Below, piece after piece: positions 1 through 6,366 of a stretch of 15,765 nt of DNA; position 1 is the first letter of the stretch, and the number at the start of each line of letters is the position of its first letter. The notes under the pieces were generated by a model, which did not search any database, was not told where the DNA came from, and saw nothing but the letters and a program-made list of their open reading frames with translations. Position numbers and translations under genes: made by a program. Source of the stretch: Saccharicrinis sp. UBA6048 (GTDB taxonomy: Bacteria > Bacteroidota > Bacteroidia > Bacteroidales > Marinilabiliaceae); NCBI GenBank assembly GCA_002429115.1, contig DIYS01000033.1, forward strand, positions 1-15,765. Reading direction: 5' to 3'.

Positions 1-4
1 ACCG

Positions 5-727
5 TCACCCGGAGACCCTTACGTTTTTCACGACTGTTCCAATATTTTCACCCTTAAGTACCTTTAACAAATTACCTTTTGTATCCATATCAAAAACAAC
101 AATATTTAAATCGTTCTCTTTACACATGGTTGTGGCCGTTAAATCCATAATCTTTAATCCACGGTTATAGATCTCATCGAAGGTAATTTCATCGAATTTA
201 GTAGCAGTAGGATCTTTCTCCGGATCTGCAGTGTAAATACCATCAACACGTGTACCTTTTAACATGACGTCAGCCTCTATTTCAATACCGCGCAATGAAG
301 AGCCTGTATCAGTGGTAAAATAAGGATTTCCTGTACCGCCTGATAAGATAACAACTTCACCTTTCTCAAGAGCTGCAACCGCCTTAGGTTTATCGTAGTA
401 CTCTCCCACCGGTTCCATCCTGATAGCGGTCAAAACACGCGTTTTAACATCCATTGCCAAAAGAGCTGATTGCAAAGCCAGGCCATTGATTACGGTTGCC
501 AACATTCCCATCTGATCACCTTTATATCGATCAAATCCTTTTGAGGCCCCGCTTAAGCCGCGAAAGATATTACCTCCACCAATTACAATTCCGACTTGTA
601 CACCCAAATCAACAGCACTCTTGATTTGCTCAGCGTAATCATTCAGGCGCTCCGGATCAATCCCGTACCCCTGTTCTCCCATCAATGATTCTCCGCTGAG
701 TTTTAAAAGTATGCGTTTGTATTTCAT
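5..727 (-). CDS. pyrH: UMP kinase
   Basis: Cytoplasmic UMP kinase, which phosphorylates UMP to UDP with ATP in pyrimidine nucleotide synthesis; bacterial members belong to the amino-acid-kinase fold and form hexamers. The 240-residue product has the family landmarks: KLSGES near residues 9-14, the glycine-rich loop GGGNIFRG at 50-57, the uridylate-binding stretch GGTGNPYFTTDTGSS at 130-144 and the nucleotide-binding GIYTADPEKDP at 163-173. Length fits the usual 235-245. The open frame extends 9 codons upstream to a TTG at 754, but the ATG at 727 matches the normal family N-terminus and is preferred. The extreme C-terminus (VRVSG after IGTVVKN) runs a few residues beyond what I expect in relatives. 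A terminator at 836-873 separates it from the upstream unit, so it probably has its own promoter within 728-835. Identification is firm. Confidence 0.97.
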   Translation of the reverse strand: MKYKRILLKLSGESLMGEQGYGIDPERLNDYAEQIKSAVDLGVQVGIVIGGGNIFRGLSGASKGFDRYKGDQMGMLATVINGLALQSALLAMDVKTRVLTAIRMEPVGEYYDKPKAVAALEKGEVVILSGGTGNPYFTTDTGSSLRGIEIEADVMLKGTRVDGIYTADPEKDPTATKFDEITFDEIYNRGLKIMDLTATTMCKENDLNIVVFDMDTKGNLLKVLKGENIGTVVKNVRVSG

Positions 728-835
728 TTCTTCAAAATTTAATTCTTTATTCAAACAAGCAGCTAATATAACCCACCTGTTTATAGTTAAGATTATTTTA
801 ACTTCAAAGATAAGAAATGATTGGTTGGAAACTAA

Positions 836-873
836 AAAGGGATAATACCCAATTAATCGGATATTATCCCTTT
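836..873 (-). terminator. Rho-independent terminator after the TlpA-like gene
   Basis: An 11-bp perfect inverted repeat (836-846 with 863-873) continues inward with an A-T pair, a mismatch and two C-G pairs around a short AT-rich loop. Read on the minus strand the stem is followed by a run of five T, as expected for an intrinsic terminator. It lies 27 bp beyond the stop of the TlpA-like gene, so it ends that transcription unit before pyrH. Confidence 0.8.
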
Positions 874-899
874 AATTATTTTATCAAATCACAATTATA

Positions 900-1502
900 C
901 TAATTCATCATTGAATCAATTAGTTCCTGTACTTTTTTACCATCCCATTTAGCTGCACCCTTCTTTTTCATCATAATCTGTCCTTGCGGTGAAATCAAAA
1001 AAGAAACCGGAATACTGCGAGATTCGAAGATGGCAGGCTTCTCAGTCCGGAGCATATAAACAGGCATGTCGTGCCCTTTTTCCTCTATAAATTGCCTTAA
1101 ATCACCCTTGGACTCCTGACTAACCAGTACAAAGGCTACGTCCTCTTTATAGGCATTGTATAAGCGTTGGATGGATGGCATTTCTGCAACACAAGGTGGA
1201 CACCAGGTTGCCCAAAAATTTACAAATACAGTCTTTCCTTTTAACTCACTAATCGTTAAGATATTCCCATCTAAATCTTCTACCTGCCAATTGTAATCAT
1301 CGTTGCTTAAGTAGGTCACCTCCTTATTAATGCCAGGCTGAAACATGCTATAGCGTATAATGTTTGACTGAACAAACATACGAGAGGAAGGAAACAATAA
1401 TGAAATAATAAACACAGTAAACAGAAAATCAAACGTAATGCCTGCCACTGTTTTCTTACGCCGGTATTTATACCATTGTTCTGACCAAAATCCCTTTTTC
1501 AT
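900..1502 (-). CDS. Membrane-anchored TlpA/ResA-like thiol-disulfide oxidoreductase
   Basis: A 200-residue thioredoxin-fold protein held in the inner membrane with its catalytic domain outside the cytoplasm. The N-terminus is basic (RRKK at 14-17), followed by one hydrophobic helix at about 20-38. The globular part begins near 70 and has the redoxin pattern NFWATWCPPC, with the active-site CPPC at 101-104, the MPSIQRLY helix after it, and the cis-proline in SIPVSF at about 165. Such proteins reduce or shuffle disulfides in the envelope, for example in cytochrome c maturation or stress defence; the specific substrate cannot be read from sequence. It is the last gene of a probable three-gene unit with the genes ending at 1552 and 2217, 49 bp downstream of the former, and is followed by a terminator. 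The start is ATG, with the basic residues and helix placed directly after it. Confidence 0.9.
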   Translation of the reverse strand: MKKGFWSEQWYKYRRKKTVAGITFDFLFTVFIISLLFPSSRMFVQSNIIRYSMFQPGINKEVTYLSNDDYNWQVEDLDGNILTISELKGKTVFVNFWATWCPPCVAEMPSIQRLYNAYKEDVAFVLVSQESKGDLRQFIEEKGHDMPVYMLRTEKPAIFESRSIPVSFLISPQGQIMMKKKGAAKWDGKKVQELIDSMMN

Positions 1503-1551
1503 TTTTATTCCTTAATTCTTAATTAACAAGATGACTTAATAAATGTTGATG

Positions 1552-2214
1552 CTAAAAAATAAACTTCCAGAAGGAACTATAATTCTTTAGTCCGGCATTA
1601 ACCTCGATCTTCACCCAATTGTATCCTTTTAATCCTCCGGCCTTGCTCCTAAACGCATCTAAATCTATTGTAATATTATGAGCCGTTCCAGGCACAAGCG
1701 TTAAAGGAAATACATCCTGTCCATTTCCGCTCTTTATCCGAAACCTACGCGCCTTTTTAGAAATTGAACCAAATGCAATAGTCGGTGGTGAAAATGTCAG
1801 ACTCTCTTTGCTTTGATTGAGTACATTAATGATTGCAATCCGGCTTTTAGTCTGTTTATGCCTTTTAACTTTAACCGTTACCCAAACGATGGAAGGTGCC
1901 AATTTTTGTAACCATCCTCGTTTGGTAGCAACGAATACCAATAAAACCAGGGCCATCAGAATAAAGAAAGATGTCATCTCAGGATTATTATTTCGTTGCT
2001 CCGCTTCTTCCCGGTATATTTCTGACAATGGCTTTAACTGTTCATCACCTTGTAAGCTTTCGTTCTGCTCATGATAGGCCTCAATCTGACTTGGTCGGTC
2101 TACTCTTCCTCCCCTGCTACAAATCTGCATCAATAATAAAAAGCCAAGACCAAAGATTATTAACAACCTGTTTTGCCGATAAAATGCTTTTACCTGATCT
2201 AAATATCTCCTCAT
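1552..2214 (-). CDS. Two-helix membrane protein with C-terminal beta-rich domain, function unknown
   Basis: I do not recognise this 220-residue protein. It has two hydrophobic segments, about 17-32 and 82-97, each flanked by Arg/Lys, joined by a 50-residue polar, Glu/Gln-rich loop. From about 105 on, the sequence is beta-strand-like (KSRIAIINVLNQSKESLTF, RRFRIKSGNG, NITIDLDAF, WVKIEVNAG), resembling a small immunoglobulin-like sandwich. The positive-inside rule places both termini in the cytoplasm and the loop outside, but this is a prediction. It starts 2 nt after the stop of the upstream 126-aa gene and lies 49 nt before the TlpA-like gene, so the three are probably co-transcribed, which may tie it to envelope thiol chemistry. 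The short plus-strand open frames inside it have no support and are taken as shadows. Confidence 0.75.
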   Translation of the reverse strand: MRRYLDQVKAFYRQNRLLIIFGLGFLLLMQICSRGGRVDRPSQIEAYHEQNESLQGDEQLKPLSEIYREEAEQRNNNPEMTSFFILMALVLLVFVATKRGWLQKLAPSIVWVTVKVKRHKQTKSRIAIINVLNQSKESLTFSPPTIAFGSISKKARRFRIKSGNGQDVFPLTLVPGTAHNITIDLDAFRSKAGGLKGYNWVKIEVNAGLKNYSSFWKFIF

Positions 2215-2216
2215 AA

Positions 2217-2597
2217 TTAATAGCTTGGAAACGGCTGTAAACCTTTGTAGTTAATGTAATACTCGCCATCTTTTTCCGGCTTTGCCATCTCTTCATCCGT
2301 TTGTCCATCGGCATTAGCGATACCTACACTTGCGAAATAACAAGTGGCATCATGCTTTGCTCCATGCTTTAACACATCGGCTGCAATGTGAGGCAACAGA
2401 ATACCCATATCCGGATAAGTGGCTGTTCTTACAACAATAAAAAAACGCTTATCATCCTTCGTTGCTAATATTTGTGGATTAACATCAGGCTCCTTTCTTA
2501 CATTGAGTATTTTGAAGCCATTATCAACCATATCTTTATAAACAACTTTGATACCCAGAAAATGTAATTCTTCTTCGGTTAGTACCTTATTTCCCAT
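2217..2597 (-). CDS. Conserved small protein, function unknown (126 aa)
   Basis: A soluble cytoplasmic protein of 126 residues with no signal peptide or membrane helix. It alternates helix and strand: LTEEELHFLGIKVV at the start, then strands KRFFIVVRTATYPD and ATCYFASVGIANAD, and a C-terminal EYYINYKGLQPF. Small proteins of this general pattern occur in Bacteroidota; some have been given the label NqrF in databases as I remember it, but this one has no 2Fe-2S cysteine cluster and no FAD/NADH motifs, so that name would be wrong. A GTG lies at 2600 one codon before the ATG at 2597; the ATG is preferred. It heads the three-gene unit, with 2 nt to the next gene. A perfect palindrome at 2622-2636 lies just upstream. 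Confidence 0.7.
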   Translation of the reverse strand: MGNKVLTEEELHFLGIKVVYKDMVDNGFKILNVRKEPDVNPQILATKDDKRFFIVVRTATYPDMGILLPHIAADVLKHGAKHDATCYFASVGIANADGQTDEEMAKPEKDGEYYINYKGLQPFPSY

Positions 2598-2621
2598 CAC
2601 ACATTAATTTTTGCACAAATT

Positions 2622-2636
2622 TGGTATAAAATACCA
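2622..2636. promoter_or_regulatory. Palindrome upstream of the 126-aa/TlpA operon
   Basis: Two perfect 6-bp arms (TGGTAT and ATACCA) around AAA lie 25-39 bp before the first ATG of the minus-strand unit, overlapping a second self-complementary octamer CAAATTTG at 2616-2623 that resembles the Bacteroidota -7 element (TAnnTTTG) with one mismatch. The position suits an operator, but no cognate regulator is visible nearby and the sequence is AT-rich enough for chance. Confidence 0.3.
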
Positions 2637-2805
2637 GAAAAAAAAACAGTTACGGCCTTGCAAGCAAAAGGCTCACTTAAAAAGTGTTTATTGCTCTTTA
2701 CAGCACCTTGTTTTGGTAGTAACTTATGGATTGATTATTAACACCCAATTCCAACCTGTCAGGAATTTTTGTTGCTAATCATCACTACATTTTGAATCAA
2801 TTAAT

Positions 2806-2811
2806 GGGAGG
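2806..2811 (+). promoter_or_regulatory. Shine-Dalgarno sequence deciding the deacylase start
   Basis: GGGAGG sits 7 nt before the ATG at 2819. It selects that ATG over the upstream in-frame ATG at 2804, which overlaps the motif itself, and over a TTG at 2792. A strong Shine-Dalgarno is uncommon in Bacteroidota and is not seen before most other genes in the window. Confidence 0.7.
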
Positions 2812-2818
2812 AATAGTT

Positions 2819-3298
2819 ATGCCACTTACACGTCTTGAAAAATTCTTAAACCTGGAGCATATCAATTATAAACGAATTGTTCACTCCAGAGCCTACACTG
2901 CACAAAAGACAGCAGCTTACGCACATATCTCCGGCAAGGAAGTTGCCAAAACAGTCATGGTTAAAGTTGATGGTAAACTTTGTATGGTAGTGCTGCCTGC
3001 ATCTTTTCAGGTCGACTTAAAAGAACTTCAACGAGCTACTGCTTCTAAGAATGTTCGTCTGGCTACTGAGTCAGAATTTAAAGATGCCTTTAACGATTGT
3101 GAGGTTGGAGCGCAGCCGCCATTTGGTAATCTTTACAACATGGAAGTTTTTGTTGCTGAGAAGTTGACCGAAGATGAACAAATCGCTTTTAACGCTTGCA
3201 ATCATGCTGAACTTATTCAGATGTCATACAAAGACTACCAGCGTTTGGTTCATCCAACCATTTTAAAATTAGCACGAACTACCATCGCTGATGCATAA
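2819..3298 (+). CDS. YbaK/ProX-type aminoacyl-tRNA deacylase
   Basis: A 159-residue protein of the YbaK/EbsC/ProX superfamily, free-standing relatives of the prolyl-tRNA synthetase editing domain, which hydrolyse mischarged aminoacyl-tRNAs such as Cys-tRNA(Pro) or Ala-tRNA(Pro) in the cytoplasm. Seen here: the N-terminal helix LEKFLNLEHINYKRIVHS, the conserved GKEVAKTVMVKVDGK segment containing the family's key lysine, VVLPASFQVDLKEL, and the glycine/proline motif GAQPPFGNLYNMEVFVAEKL near the C-terminus, in the place of the usual GxxxPfG loop. Length agrees with single-domain members. The sequence does not tell which amino acid is removed. It is monocistronic: a strong terminator follows at 3332-3369. 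Start chosen by the GGGAGG motif 7 nt upstream. Confidence 0.88.
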   Translation: MPLTRLEKFLNLEHINYKRIVHSRAYTAQKTAAYAHISGKEVAKTVMVKVDGKLCMVVLPASFQVDLKELQRATASKNVRLATESEFKDAFNDCEVGAQPPFGNLYNMEVFVAEKLTEDEQIAFNACNHAELIQMSYKDYQRLVHPTILKLARTTIADA

Positions 3299-3331
3299 TA
3301 TTGATAATGTGAGTTGAGTGTTGGGAAAGTG

Positions 3332-3369
3332 ATGTTCGATGTACGATGGGGTGCATCGAACATTTTTTT
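3332..3369 (+). terminator. Strong terminator after the deacylase gene
   Basis: Arms 3332-3344 and 3351-3363 pair over 13 bp with a single G-U and a 6-nt loop, followed by a seven-T run at 3363-3369. It lies 33 bp after the deacylase stop. The T run overlaps the last two bases of the convergent minus-strand gene, so the hairpin sits exactly at the junction and may also end that transcript. Confidence 0.88.
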
Positions 3370-3829
3370 ACCAATCGCCAGCCTGCTTGGCCGAATAGGA
3401 TATAATTTTCAATTTCAGTACCAGCGCCTTTTTAAGGGCTGCTTCGTTATAAACATTATCAAATTTCCCGTGCTGCTGCATAATGGCATCAAAGCCAAAT
3501 TTCTTTTCTTCGTTATCTGAGATAATTTCAACTTCTCCTGTGCCAATAACAGAACGATAACGTGTTGTCCATTTACAAGATATTACATCGTGTATCACTT
3601 CACTGTCATATTCTATTTCGAATCCAACCTTGTTGTTGTTTTTAATCAATTCCAATTTTTTGCCTTCAAGAGCACAATGGAAAAATAATGCTCCACCCTT
3701 ATATCCATAATTCATCGGCACGATATACGGAAAGGGTTCATCGTGAATGGCCAATCGGCAAACACTGGACTTGGATAAGATTTGATGTATTATGACAGCA
3801 TCTTTTATTTCTCGTTCTTTTCTTCGCAT
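3368..3829 (-). CDS. Pyridoxamine 5'-phosphate oxidase-like FMN-binding protein (NimA-like)
   Basis: A 153-residue single-domain split-barrel flavoprotein. Its opening MRRKEREIKD, the strand PYIVPMNYGYKGGALFFHCALEGKK at 34-58 and the later RYRSVIGTGEVEII at 90-103 are the pattern of the NimA-like subfamily, which binds FMN as a dimer; some members reduce 5-nitroimidazoles, but most have unknown substrates, so drug resistance should not be assumed. His51 in FFHCA lies in the conserved family strand. There is no signal peptide, so it is cytoplasmic. It is transcribed alone, tail to tail with the deacylase gene and head to head with the gene at 4041 across a 211-bp gap. The ATG at 3829 gives the normal family N-terminus. 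Confidence 0.88.
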   Translation of the reverse strand: MRRKEREIKDAVIIHQILSKSSVCRLAIHDEPFPYIVPMNYGYKGGALFFHCALEGKKLELIKNNNKVGFEIEYDSEVIHDVISCKWTTRYRSVIGTGEVEIISDNEEKKFGFDAIMQQHGKFDNVYNEAALKKALVLKLKIISYSAKQAGDW

Positions 3830-4040
3830 ACTTTTTAACTAAGCTACTCCCGAAATAACTAATGATGTACAAATCATATTCAATAGAACGGAAATAGGTA
3901 TTCAATATTGAAACTTGATCTCTAAAAGCAAGGATTATTTGTTCTGGTTATAAGTAATCTGATCTTGTGGGTTGTCCTATGGTAAAGCACAAATATAGAT
4001 TGAATAATTGGAACAACATTAACCTTTAAACCCTAATCAG

Positions 4041-4832
4041 ATGCTTAAGTTTTCTAACTCCATTTTAATAGTAATATACGCCACATTATGCATTTCCTGC
4101 ACAAGCTTTCAATATGCCACTATCAATAGTTCGTTGCATGAGCCCGATATTGACGGTTTCACTTACAGCAACGATACGCTTGATATTAATTACACTTTTG
4201 CAGGAGAAAACTGCCCACTTCGTCTAAATATCTACAACAAAGCTGATTGTCCCTTATATATCAATTGGAATCAATCGGCCATCATCATCAATGGCGAGTC
4301 TTTTCCATTAAATCCATTTAAAGCCAGTCACTATACGCAATATTCCGAAGTAAGTACTAAATTTCATTACAACACCTATACAAGCGGCAGTTCAAGTGGG
4401 CAGATCATTCACAATGACCGATCTGGATTTATTCCTCCCAAAGCCGGATTGAATCTGAACGAGATAAACATATGCAGCAGTTTTTTAAGCACTGTCCATG
4501 CACAAAAGCAAAGCAAAAAACAAGTTACTTCTAACAATGGACAAGCATCTAATATCACTGAATACGAATTTTCAAAAGAGGCATCGCCACTTCAATTCAG
4601 GTGTTATCTATCTTATTCAACTGAACCGGATAAAGAATGGAACTGTATAGACACCGAGTTCTGGGTTGCTTCGATTTTTAAAGTAACCGATCTTCGCATG
4701 GCTGATAATGGCAGCCAGTTTTACATTACTAAATCGACGGGTGCGGGAACAGCTTTGGGTGTCGTTGCCTTGGTTGGTTTAACGGCTATTGCGGTTAATA
4801 ACGATAATTCTGACTTGCACGACGAATATTAG
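4041..4832 (+). CDS. Secreted or lipid-anchored protein of unknown function
   Basis: A 263-residue exported protein I cannot assign. The N-terminus is a signal peptide (hydrophobic 7-19) ending in LCISC; Cys20 may be lipidated, although Cys at position -3 is not standard for a lipobox. The next part is beta-rich, with a recognisable stretch LRLNIYNKADCPLYINWNQSA at about 61-80, similar to a motif I associate with uncharacterised Bacteroidota envelope proteins. A Ser/Gly-rich segment (113-120) and a polar Gln/Lys/Ser/Asn-rich stretch (154-170) look like linkers. Cysteines at 58, 70, 145, 188 and 202 could form disulfides. Near the C-terminus, 233-252 is a Gly/Ala/Val/Leu hydrophobic segment followed by an acidic tail, which could be a second anchor. 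It appears monocistronic. The start is the only ATG that gives the signal peptide. Confidence 0.7.
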   Translation: MLKFSNSILIVIYATLCISCTSFQYATINSSLHEPDIDGFTYSNDTLDINYTFAGENCPLRLNIYNKADCPLYINWNQSAIIINGESFPLNPFKASHYTQYSEVSTKFHYNTYTSGSSSGQIIHNDRSGFIPPKAGLNLNEINICSSFLSTVHAQKQSKKQVTSNNGQASNITEYEFSKEASPLQFRCYLSYSTEPDKEWNCIDTEFWVASIFKVTDLRMADNGSQFYITKSTGAGTALGVVALVGLTAIAVNNDNSDLHDEY

Positions 4833-4843
4833 AAGTCTTTTTT

Positions 4844-4870
4844 TCACTCAGTCCCTCAGCGACTCAGTGA
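4844..4870. terminator. Weak hairpin between convergent genes, built from period-8 CTCAG repeats
   Basis: CTCAG occurs three times at 4847, 4855 and 4863, exactly 8 bp apart. The outer copies make an imperfect hairpin: 4844-4853 pairs with 4861-4870 with one C-C mismatch and a 7-nt loop. On the plus strand five T follow a few bases later; on the minus strand none do. A second AT-only hairpin lies at 4880-4895. Together they may end the 4041 gene and the pirin operon, but each is weaker than the other terminators here. Confidence 0.4.
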
Positions 4871-4907
4871 TGAATTTTTAATTCTTGATAGAATTTTGAA
4901 TTGATTT

Positions 4908-5624
4908 TTATTTAATCTGCATTGGTATCTCCATAAGCAGAATACGTGTATCTGCTGCTATCTTCATGGTCACATCATCTAATTCAGATAAACCAATGGC
5001 ATCTCTTTTATTCAATGTATGACCATCAACCTCCACTTCTCCTTCGATAACGATCAGGTAGATCCCGTTCCCCTTTTTATGCAAGGTGTATTTTTCAATC
5101 TTCTCTTCGGTGAAAGTACCCATGCTGAACCAAGCATCCTGATGAACCCAAACCCCTTCATCATCTTCATTGGGACTTAATACCTGGTAGAGTTGATTAC
5201 TTGTTTCAATAGTATCCAACGAAATCTGTTGATACCTCGGTTCCACATTTTTTACTTTTGGAAATAACCAGATCTGAAACAAATTCAATTCATCTTCCTC
5301 GCTACCATTATATTCGCTATGGGAAATGCCTTTACCGGCACTCATCACCTGAATTTCACCGCTATTAATATAGGAGACGTGTCCCATACTATCTTTGTGC
5401 GCTAATTTTCCTGAAAGAGGAATGGTAATGATTTCCATATTATCGTGAGGGTGCGTATCAAAACCGGCAGATGGTGCAATTATGTCATCATTCAGAACAC
5501 GTAACACACCAAAACGAATACGCTCCGGGTTATGATAATTCGCAAAACTAAATGAGTACTTTGCTTTTAGCCAACCATAATCAGCCTCTCCTCTTTCTTC
5601 TGCTTTATAAAAACGTGCCTGCAT
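4908..5624 (-). CDS. Pirin family protein (YhhW-like cupin, possible quercetin dioxygenase)
   Basis: A 238-residue bicupin of the pirin family. The metal site is intact: His58 and His60 in FDTHPHDNMEI, His102 and Glu104 in GKGISHSEYN, matching the 2-His + His/Glu arrangement known from YhhW and human pirin. YhhW has quercetinase activity in vitro, while pirins elsewhere act as redox-responsive cofactors; the physiological substrate here is unknown. Length agrees with the YhhW group. There is no signal peptide, so it is cytoplasmic. It lies 55 bp downstream of the response regulator on the same strand with no hairpin between, so it is probably the third gene of the kinase-regulator operon. This would place it under the same signal. 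Family call is secure, the role is not. Confidence 0.92.
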   Translation of the reverse strand: MQARFYKAEERGEADYGWLKAKYSFSFANYHNPERIRFGVLRVLNDDIIAPSAGFDTHPHDNMEIITIPLSGKLAHKDSMGHVSYINSGEIQVMSAGKGISHSEYNGSEEDELNLFQIWLFPKVKNVEPRYQQISLDTIETSNQLYQVLSPNEDDEGVWVHQDAWFSMGTFTEEKIEKYTLHKKGNGIYLIVIEGEVEVDGHTLNKRDAIGLSELDDVTMKIAADTRILLMEIPMQIK

Positions 5625-5679
5625 ATCGGTTGATTTTTATGATACGATTATAAAATGCTTAACGTGCAAACAAGGACAA

Positions 5680-6366
5680 TTATCCATTTAGTACGAAGCC
5701 AACTTTGGGTACATTTTCAATCGACACACTTGGATCTTCTTTGAGGTATTTCCTCAGTTTGGCAATGAAAACATCAAGACTTCTCCCGTGGAAATAGTCA
5801 TTCTCACCCCAAATGGCAATTAAAATATCTTCGCGTTTTACCAGCTTATTTTTCGATATACACAGTATCTTCAGGACTTCACATTCTTTTTGTGTCAGCC
5901 GTTTTGAAAAGTCATTCGCCATCAGGTTTTGGTTTTCAGCATCAAAGCGGTACTTTCCTATTTCGAAAAAAACCGGCACCTCTTCCAGTTCTTGCTCTTG
6001 CAAATGCATACGGTTTAATATGGCCTGAATGCGGTACAACAATTCCTCCTCATCAAAAGGTTTGGTAATATAATCATCAACACCCAACCTAAACCCTTTG
6101 ATTTTATCTTCCTTCATCGATCGGGCAGTCAGAAAGATAATCGGCACTTGCTTGTTGATCTCACGAATGTTTTCAGCAATGGTAAACCCGTCCATTCCGG
6201 GCAACATCACATCCAGGATACAGAAGTCATATCGTCCTTTTTGAAAAGCTTCTAAGCCACGCTTTCCATCTTTATATAACTTCACATCAAAACCATGCGA
6301 TTCAAGATAATCTACCAACAGAAAACCCATGCTAATATCATCTTCGACCAATAATATTTTTGCCAT
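5680..6366 (-). CDS. OmpR/PhoB-type response regulator (RprY-like)
   Basis: A 228-residue DNA-binding response regulator. The receiver domain (1-118) has the acidic pair Asp9/Asp10, phospho-acceptor Asp52 in ILDVMLPGMDG, Thr80 in FLTAR and Lys102 in TKPF. The C-terminal winged helix (about 135-228) has LTQKECEVLKIL, the NDYFHGRSLDVFIAKLRKYLKEDP recognition-helix region and the final wing VPKVGFVLNG. The order of motifs and the DNYF/NDYF...RSxDVxIxKLRK signature recall RprY of Bacteroides. The ATG overlaps the kinase stop by one base (TAATG), so the two are translationally coupled. The tandem GTTAA-like half-sites at 7655-7691 upstream of the operon are spaced as this family requires and are its best candidate target, which would mean autoregulation plus control of the divergent Cys-rich gene. 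Confidence 0.95.
   Translation of the reverse strand: MAKILLVEDDISMGFLLVDYLESHGFDVKLYKDGKRGLEAFQKGRYDFCILDVMLPGMDGFTIAENIREINKQVPIIFLTARSMKEDKIKGFRLGVDDYITKPFDEEELLYRIQAILNRMHLQEQELEEVPVFFEIGKYRFDAENQNLMANDFSKRLTQKECEVLKILCISKNKLVKREDILIAIWGENDYFHGRSLDVFIAKLRKYLKEDPSVSIENVPKVGFVLNG

Noticed and set aside
728..754. N-terminal extension of UMP kinase to a TTG codon
   Set aside because: The ATG at 727 gives the standard family start; the extra nine residues have no counterpart in the family.
1817..2216. Two plus-strand open frames across the membrane-protein gene
   Set aside because: They lie antisense to a longer frame with clear membrane helices and operon spacing, and have no recognisable protein features.
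2217..2597. NqrF (Na+-translocating NADH-quinone reductase subunit F)
   Set aside because: No 2Fe-2S cysteines, no flavin or NADH motifs, no membrane helix and far too short.
3368..3829. Nitroimidazole resistance gene
   Set aside because: The fold and NimA-like pattern are clear, but the subfamily is broad and most members are not resistance genes; only the FMN-binding family is supported.
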